In this document: piece after piece, positions 57,301 through 64,000 of the stretch
Position numbering within the stretch: position 1 is the stretch's first letter
Layout of the letters: each line of letters begins with the position of its first letter
DNA from: Actinostola sp. cb2023
Taxonomy: Eukaryota > Cnidaria > Anthozoa > Actiniaria > Actinostolidae
Reading direction: 5' to 3'
NCBI GenBank assembly: GCA_033675265.1
Contig: JAUJYZ010000840.1
Location: 35,001 to 99,000 of the forward strand
Length of the DNA stretch: 64,000 nucleotides
Program-made: the position numbers and the translations under genes
The notes under the pieces: model-generated
Databases searched by the model: none
Told to the model about the DNA's origin: nothing
What the model saw: only the letters and a program-made list of their open reading frames with translations

Positions 57301-60300
57301 GCAAGCTCTTTTACTACATTCTGCAGAACCAGGTGTGTCTCTGGCACCTTACAAAAAGCTTCCAGGTACAGCATGAATAGGGCTTGTAATGTTGTCATGT
57401 GCGCTCTCTGTCCTCTCTTCACATGATTACCGTCAAGTATCTGTTTGACTGTTGAAGGACCATACAGCTCTGATTCAGTCCAGCACATATCAAGCCCGCT
57501 ATTTTCCATGTATGCTCCAATTGTTCTTAACATAGCCATTACTATGTGCAACTCGCCCGGGCGAAGTATCAAATGTCCAAGGTCATCACGGGCCATCTGG
57601 AGCTTTTTTGCCGGTAAATACAGCCCCATATCAAGAGATATCACAGTCTTTCTTTCCGATCCCACAATCTTTGTGCTTATATTCCGTGCTTGCATGAGAA
57701 CTGTCAACAACGTGTTCCACTCATGTGCTGGGGCTGCAAGTAAGGGAGGTGCTCCTACACGTGTTACAGGCAAAACATCGTTAATTAGTGAGTTATAGGC
57801 AGACCATACTGGAACTTGCATAACTTGGTTGCCTTCTATATCACCTGCCACATCAACACCGCTACTTTGCTCTCTGATTAAGGTGCGTGCAAACAACCAG
57901 GCATACTCGTCTTGGTGTAAGGTGATGGGAATTTCCTGCTCCGAGAAGAGACCAAATGCACGATGGAGTGAGCTCACTGGTTGTTTAGATGGCTTAGGAC
58001 ATTCCATTAACGTTGTTAATGATTCCGGGAGATCATTTACAGAGCGATTTAAATCTTTTGGATCTACCAATCTAATAATAATATAATGCAAATACAAATA
58101 TCGTATTACTAATACGTCATTTTATCTACCATATCACTTATTCGTTTGCTAAACAATATAACTTGATTAATGTCGATCATTGAATCCGCATTAATATGAA
58201 ATGAACCCAATTTACCTTAAATCCGGCTGTTCATCGTTACGGTTGGTTTTCTGGTAGATCGCCATAGCTGTACCATGTAATGTTCGCTTGCCGTCATATG
58301 TATCTTCAGCGAAATCAACATTGTCAATGGCAAAGTACACATGCCTGCCTTTTACTATATCCGGAGGAAGGTACACGCCACCATCATTCTCCATGCGTAG
58401 TATCACACTTTTTTCAATTTGCGATTCCACCCGGAGAAGTCGGTTATACTCGACAGACAGGTGAAAACCATGCAACATGTTTACTATTTGCTTGCTTCTT
58501 ATGGCTTGATGGACAGCTAGACCCACGGCTAATTGCTCCGGCATCTCTCGTGTTACCTTAATTGACTCTGAATTCTTGTTTTTCACTTGACGCTCACTCA
58601 GGCACATAGATACAGTACTCTGGGCTAGATGGATTGATCGTCGCTGAACCTCTGCACATTTCTCATAGCCAGAGAGTGTTGTATTTGGACCCTGGATAAC
58701 CCACCTAAAAAAACAGTACAGTTCCTCTGGGCAGATATCATTAGGCGTATCTTCAAGTGACCTGTGAATACCCACTTCTTGCACTTGTTAATTGATTTTC
58801 TCAATAACAAGGCAGCATCAAAGAGTGTTTTAATTTCGTCAGCTTGACTTTCGTTCATATCTTCAGACAACTGAATGGCTGAATCTCTCGCCTTTTTAAT
58901 GGAAACTCTTTCTGATTCGTTAACTCTTTTGGATCTATGAAATTCAACATCGGATATCTCTTCTTGGATTAATTTTTTTAAAGCTTTACGACTGCTTGTT
59001 TTATGGGTTACGTTATTCTCCTTCAAAATGCTATCATAAGCAACCTGTAGCTGAGACATGTTCATTATCTTACCACTTCTTAATGTCATCTCTGTCATGG
59101 TCAGAAACTCTATCTTCGCTGCTACTTCACTTGCTTGTAAAGTGGTAGATGATGTAACCTCAGGTTTTCGAAATACATTTGTTACATGTTTTGCCCAGCA
59201 GTTTTTGTGGTATTTTATGTCAATGGCATGAGCATCCTCACTATCCACTGCTGTTGACAACAACTTAATTCGCATTTTATCATTTCCAGCTTTCTCTACT
59301 GCAGCACGGAGGGAATGTCCTGCTGATGTTGTATTGACAGTGTGAAGTATTTCCCGGTATCCTGCTTTGCCATCACAGAAAAAACACACATCCCTATTGT
59401 ATGGTGTCGTCTTAGACCGAGTCAATGGAAGATTATTCCCATCTACTACATCACAAGAAGATTTTCGCCTTGATTCATTTGGGCCTGAAAGTTCTCTTTC
59501 ATATCTTTCTTTGACTCGCTTTATCTTACCCGAGTGTGTTGCTTCCTGGTAGCATGTTCTATGCCATGATGACGTCTGTGTTAGCACTTCCAGGGGAATG
59601 TCTTTCAGACGTAGCCACACTTCAGTGAAACCATTATCTCCATACGTATATCTATCTTTTATCGAATCTAAAAGTTTTTTATGTGAAATTGGTTTCTCGA
59701 CTAACCCTTCTTCTCTTTCTGCCTGGCAAACTATACAAAGTTTCACGTTTAGTCCTGATTTTTCAGCTGATTCATCCATTTATAATCTCTGACTTCACTA
59801 CATGGCTGAACAGTACTTCAATGATAATAACTGCTGATCACAAATATTGTAGATGTAGCGTCCAGGATCTCTCTCACATTAGTACCATAGGTATCCCAAC
59901 ACTTGAACATTCTGTACTTTATTAATATCAATAATAAAATGTAGCAAGCAACATTTTACTTACATTCTACATTATCACATTATGAAAAACAATGGAATAA
60001 AATAAGTATAACTTGATGGTGCTCAAGTATTTTTTTTCTGTGGTATATCAATATAATTATTTCGACTTTAGCTGGATTGTTTAAACGACATATTAAACAA
60101 TTGTCTTTGCACAAGCAATGTGACATTTTGAGCTCGCTCAAGTGACACCAAAATAACATTTTAGAGGATCTATAGTGTCAGCCTCGTTTTCATGCAAGGA
60201 TGGTCATGTGATCACCTGATCACGTGATTACCTTCTAAAAAGCCCATAATATTTTTCCTTACATCGGATAACATAGAGCTAGTGAATTTGGTGAGATTTC

Positions 60301-60535
60301 ATTGATGCAATAAGTAATTATAAGCAATTTTATACTGAGCCTCGTTTTCATGCTAAGCTATATAGGTGCAATTTTTAAAAGTCCATTAAACCACTCGGTG
60401 CAAGTTTCAGGCTTGGCACCAAAGTTTTTCTTGTTGTCTAGTGTCCCCTTAACACATCTAGACTAGTGGCTTGCTTTCATCACAAAATTCCCACGGGAGT
60501 TTATTTCATGACATTTGCTGCCGGACTATAAAGTA
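54349..60535 (-). mobile_element. 6.2-kb DNA transposon-like element with about 350-bp terminal inverted repeats
   Basis: Left TIR 54349-54694 and right TIR 60181-60535 are near-identical inverted copies. Shared blocks are AGTCTGGCAGCA, CCCGTGGGAATTTTGTGATG, CACTAGTCTAGATGTGTTAA, CTTTGGTGCCAAGCCTGAAA and GTAATCACGTGATCAGGTGA. Inside, one long gene on the - strand fills most of the space. The left TIR is followed by a diverged second copy of its inner part (GCATGAAAACGAGGCT at 54522 and 54679). No target duplication could be fixed with certainty. Confidence 0.85.
54846..59779 (-). CDS. Element-encoded PIN-like/CXC protein (about 1,590 aa), one frameshift
   Basis: Three blocks on the - strand: 59779 to about 58756, about 58755 to 58216, and 58071 to 54846. 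The intron 58215-58072 has GT-AG borders and matching phase (DL/R/LVDPKD). Blocks 1 and 2 overlap in different frames: CKKWVFTGHL must continue as EDTPNDICPEEL, so one base is missing near 58755. The N-terminus has paired Cys/His motifs CIVCQ...WHRTCY and CFFCDG...YHKNCW. The third block has an acidic PIN/FEN-like core, EEADTK (55719-55736) and SPDTDVFILAI (about 55641), then HALSGADNTGIFAGRGKLVCWKAF-type sequence, seen here only in part. It ends in the cluster KCGCVKERCSTNRCQCRKAG (54958-55045) and a poly-Asp tail. I know this as a recurrent uncharacterised metazoan family; nuclease or transposase activity is an inference. Confidence 0.78.
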
Positions 60536-61024
60536 GTCGATCGAATCCTAGTACCGTATAAATGCTATCTCTTGGAAACCAAGTCATCCCAGATCACTGA
60601 ATTATCTGCCTAACAGCTCGTTCGTTTTATATCGTGCCGCCAACCGTACCAAACTTTATTCTAAATTCAAGATAAAGGTGTTCATAAGAGATCGTTCATG
60701 TATGTTGATTTTTATTGATTGATACTAATGTCTTTCTTCAGTGATAATAATTGCCGTCGGAGCGAAAAATTATCTGTCAATAGATTTCTAAAACTGTTCA
60801 GTAGTACACGGGCTTGCAATAACTAGCCTCCTATGTAACATGACAGCGGCAATCACATCTCTGTAAAAATCAACCAATCAGAAAGGACCGTTCCCACGGC
60901 TGAAATGGACAAGAAACGATCGCGAAATCAAAACATTTTTACGTACATGGAGGATTGTCAATTTGTCTTGGTTTTCGAATTCGGAGGTCGCAATTTTTGA
61001 CCTATGGTTAGCCTAGTATAACTG
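60536..61024. other. Intergenic, nothing recognised
   Basis: No repeat or gene could be supported. Confidence 0.45.
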
Positions 61025-61193
61025 AATAAATAGAAGATGGCTTTCTATGTTCTATACAAAAATGATGCACTTCTGAGCTTTTGAAATGCAGCTGAATGCA
61101 CTCGCTCTCGCTCGTGCATCCACTAGCTTGCATTTCAAGAGCTCAGGCGTGCATCATTTTTGTATAGAACATAGAAAGCCATCTTCTATTTGT
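61025..61193. mobile_element. Fold-back element
   Basis: AATAGAAGATGGCTTTCTAT and GTTCTATACAAAAATGATGC are mirrored at 61150-61193. The centre holds CACTCGCTCTCGCTCGTGC. Confidence 0.85.
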
Positions 61194-62977
61194 TAAATGA
61201 ATCTTTCAGTTGGTGTCAGAGTGACGTCAGTACTCAAACCAAACAATCAACTCCAACATTTCTTTGAATTTTGTGATCAAAATGTCTGAACGGTTAGATA
61301 ACAGCTCTGCATTGAAGAAAACTGGTCAAAGTAATCAATCCTAAGCACACAAAAAAATGTATGGAGTGAAGCCGTGATGATTGTTTGGGATGATCGAGTA
61401 CGTGAACGTCACTGACACTTCTAAAGATTCATAAAAATGTATTACTTCCCAGTGGAATGTCTGAGAAAAAAACGAACCAGTGATTGTATGGGTCTTTGAG
61501 AATATTTCAGCGAAGTTTCAGCTAAATCAAATTTTGAACGATTTACGTTCTAGTCCCCCCTTTCGGTCTGACTTTCGGTCGCTAATCACTTAGCATTTTG
61601 GGAAACGAACTCCCAATTTACCGTTTTCCTCAGCATTTCAAGCACGGGAACGTGTAGGGATATTGGACGGAACCGGGCTGAAGAAAGTGGAACAATATCA
61701 ATAATCGTTCCATGCATTCCTTTCAAAACTGTTATATCGATATTGCCTTGAAAGCGCGTGGATATATACTTCATTCACGGTTGGCTAAGATGACTTTCCT
61801 GGCAACGTATCCTCTCCAATCACAAAAAAGACTATACGCGCTTTCATAATATCATATCATTCATAAAAGTAGACATTATTTTCTGAAATTTTGTACTGAA
61901 ATTTGAAAATAAACACAGATTTTGTACACGGAAATTAAGGACCCGAACGACAAAAAACTAAGTCAATTTGCACTTTATTTATTATATTTTTGTGATAGAG
62001 TAAACAATTCTGAACTGACCGGCCTCAGGCAAGTTGAACTACATTTCAATTCACTTTGAAAAGTGTTTTAATCGGCGAATGAAGTGAGACTTTGAACTTC
62101 GGCCGCCATTTTGAATGTGAAATGGCAACGCTGAAACGTAAAACTTTGAAGGAAAATTTTTCGATGTTTTGCCGTCTAATTCCCTCATTTCTTTCTAGTA
62201 ATAAAGACAGTGAGGTCATAGCTAAATCAGTTATATTAATATAATAATAAACTCTTTATTTAAAGAGGGTATAGCACAGAATCAGTTGGAGTTAATAGTT
62301 TTAATTTACCGTGATGTTCAGAGATAATTTGGTCTAACAAGAAAAGCTCGCAAATAACGCGATCGCAATTTGCCGCCATTTTGCCTTGTTGTCTTCTTGT
62401 TGAAATTACAAACTAGACCTTGTAAGCAAGGTACACTCGTGCCCTGTTGGGATTGAATTGAGCAAGTGCACGTGCACGAGTTTGGTTCAAGACTGATTGG
62501 GATCCCTGTGGTAGTATTGATTTCGGGGTCCGTGGCTGGTTCGAGTTTGATTTTCGTTTCTCGGATCGGTGGGATTTCGAGTCGTTTTCACCTGAATTCA
62601 AAGAGACGTACGTGGCACAGACAACACACATACTACTTGTTTGAAAATAATAAAAGCCAATAAATAATGACAATGAAAATCAATACACAAATGCAATAAC
62701 GCGAATTCAAGACCACTGAATTCATCTTCAAGTTAGCATGTACATGTATGTAATACCGTACTGATTGATTGTGCTCGAGTCTCTAAGTTTTTGGGTAATC
62801 GTCGTAGTCGTTGCTTTCAACTGAAAATCCAGGTTAATTTTGTAATGATTTTCTTTCAGAATGCAACAGTTTAACTTCAAGTTTGTATACATGTAACTGA
62901 TAAAAGCTTTCAAGGCTTCCATGTACATGTGTCTCTGTTTCACGGTTCGCGAATATCTCAGGCATGTTGACATCGAG
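61194..62977. other. Intergenic, weak motifs only
   Basis: AAAATGGCGGC-type YY1-like strings occur on the - strand near 62104 and 62373, and GGGATCCCTGTGGTAG at 62500-62515. Open frames here are short and match nothing I recognise. Confidence 0.45.
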
Positions 62978-63164
62978 CGAAGCGACTGCAAAACAGCCCC
63001 TACTTCTTCGCGAAACTCCGTCGCGTTTCTCCCCTTCTCGCCTCACTCCCCTCTCGTCTTTTCGCCTCGTCTTATTCTCTCGGCGCGGTTCCAATGACTC
63101 GATCGAATTTCAACTCTTCTCGACGGAGTTTCGCGAAGAAGTAGAGGCTGTTTTGCAGTCTAAG
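62978..63164. mobile_element. Fold-back element
   Basis: AGCGACTGCAAAACAGCCCC and TACTTCTTCGCGAAACTCCG, ending in CGTCG, are mirrored at 63121-63164. Short Arg/Ser-rich frames in both directions are a by-product. Confidence 0.82.
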
Positions 63165-64000
63165 CGAAGCCAGTCGCTACGTAGCGACCATCACGTTGCT
63201 GATCTCTTCGTTTTTCACAGCTCCTTCATGAATGGAAGGGGTGACGATCTCGAGTTTGAAGATCTTCTCGTCTTTGACTACACACTGAACGCTCTGACGA
63301 GTAAAGAGTGCAAGATTTCCCTCGAAAAATTCCACACGAGGCGCCTTCCATCGTGTCTTGCGAATCCATTTTGCCGGAAATCTCATGGTCTCGTTCTCAC
63401 GGTCCCACTCGATTGCAGATTTACGACGGGAACAAAAAAATACGGGCTGCGTTTTTCAACTCGTGCCGGCCAAAGGCCCGGACAGGAGTAATTACGTAAT
63501 ATATGTCGTCAAGGCCCTTTTCGCGCGAAGCAGCCGGCCAAATATGATCACAACCTCGTTCCCATGCTCGTTCCCATGGCCCCGGGTCTCTTCTCGTTCG
63601 CTATTAATTTCCAAAATGGCGCGGCCGCTGTACAATGTATTTAGGAACACGAAAAAATCATCTGAGTTCGTTTACCAAAAAGCAAGGTATAGAATAAAAT
63701 CGACCCACCCGAAATAGTGGTGTCACACAACAATTCTTAAAAGAAAATGAAATGGAGTAACCTCGTAATATATATTCGTTGATAAATTGTGTATTCTTTG
63801 CCAAAACTTTCAGTAAAATGTTGCGAAGTTATAAGCATTTACTGTAATTGAAAAATCCCGAGCGAGTCTTTTATTTCGATCGATATTACTTGAAGGTGAT
63901 TGGTCGATCGTTACAGTGTCTCATTTTGAAACGAAATTTAGGAAATTTTTACTGAGAAAGTTACCATAATTTCAAAGCAGTGTAGCGCAAAATTGAGCAC
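63165..64000. other. End of window, no supported gene
   Basis: A frame of about 85 codons after an ATG near 63229 shows no recognised family. ACCTCGTTCCCATGCTCGTT near 63550 resembles a dispersed coral-type repeat, but only one copy is here. Confidence 0.4.

Noticed and set aside
54682..57798. Several + strand frames of 60-117 codons opposite the 1083-codon frame
   Set aside because: Shadows on the opposite strand of the long element-encoded gene.
62964..63491. 175-codon Arg/Ser/Phe frame
   Set aside because: The first half is a fold-back arm (62978-63164). The second half has no recognisable family, conserved motif or splice support.

Overview
The window looks like animal nuclear DNA, most likely from an anthozoan cnidarian (coral or anemone). 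That placement is an inference: genes have GT-AG introns, the two best genes are clear metazoan orthologues (TMEM117 and DCAF6), there is an intronless rhodopsin-like GPCR of a type common in cnidarians, and introns are full of fold-back (MITE-like) elements and minisatellites. No bacterial or organellar gene organisation is visible.

Region 1 (about 0.6-19.1 kb, + strand) holds two tandem copies of TMEM117, a multi-pass membrane protein. Copy A runs 609-7260 and copy B 8545-19104. Copy B's first visible exon has no in-frame ATG, and copy A's last exon ends at a phase-matched splice donor, so the two may form one fused double-TMEM117 gene. The long first intron of copy A carries a TTGCTTCC octamer array, followed by a 2.1-kb degraded tandem duplicate of copy A's own exons that has been overwritten by the octamer. 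A complete intronless PM20D2-like dipeptidase gene (11578-12780) lies inside an intron of copy B, with a Crypton-like recombinase fragment, a Gypsy-type reverse transcriptase fragment and several MITEs.

Region 2 (19.1-26.3 kb) has no convincing gene. It is built from diverged repeated segments, fold-back elements and AT-rich simple sequence, again with unique sequence apparently overwritten by simple repeat.

Region 3 (26.6-38.9 kb, + strand) is a complete 12-exon DCAF6 gene (predicted 776 aa; all splice phases agree), a WD40 substrate receptor of CUL4-DDB1 ubiquitin ligases with an IQ motif. Its introns contain about ten fold-back elements, a 136-bp minisatellite and a 59-bp minisatellite that copies the exon 7 splice donor 17 times.

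Region 4 (38.9-45.0 kb) contains compound inverted repeats, an 11-bp array, a 2.4-kb minisatellite of about 46-bp units, and a single-exon GPCR on the - strand (44071-45012).

Region 5 (45.5-64 kb) is mostly mobile DNA: a 2.7-kb MULE-like element with a partial transposase, a 3.3-kb giant inverted repeat with 10-bp arrays in both arms, and a 6.2-kb element with about 350-bp terminal inverted repeats. The last encodes a protein of about 1,590 aa with cysteine pairs, a PIN-like acidic core and a C-terminal CXC-type cysteine cluster; one frameshift interrupts it. The final 3.5 kb shows only small inverted repeats.
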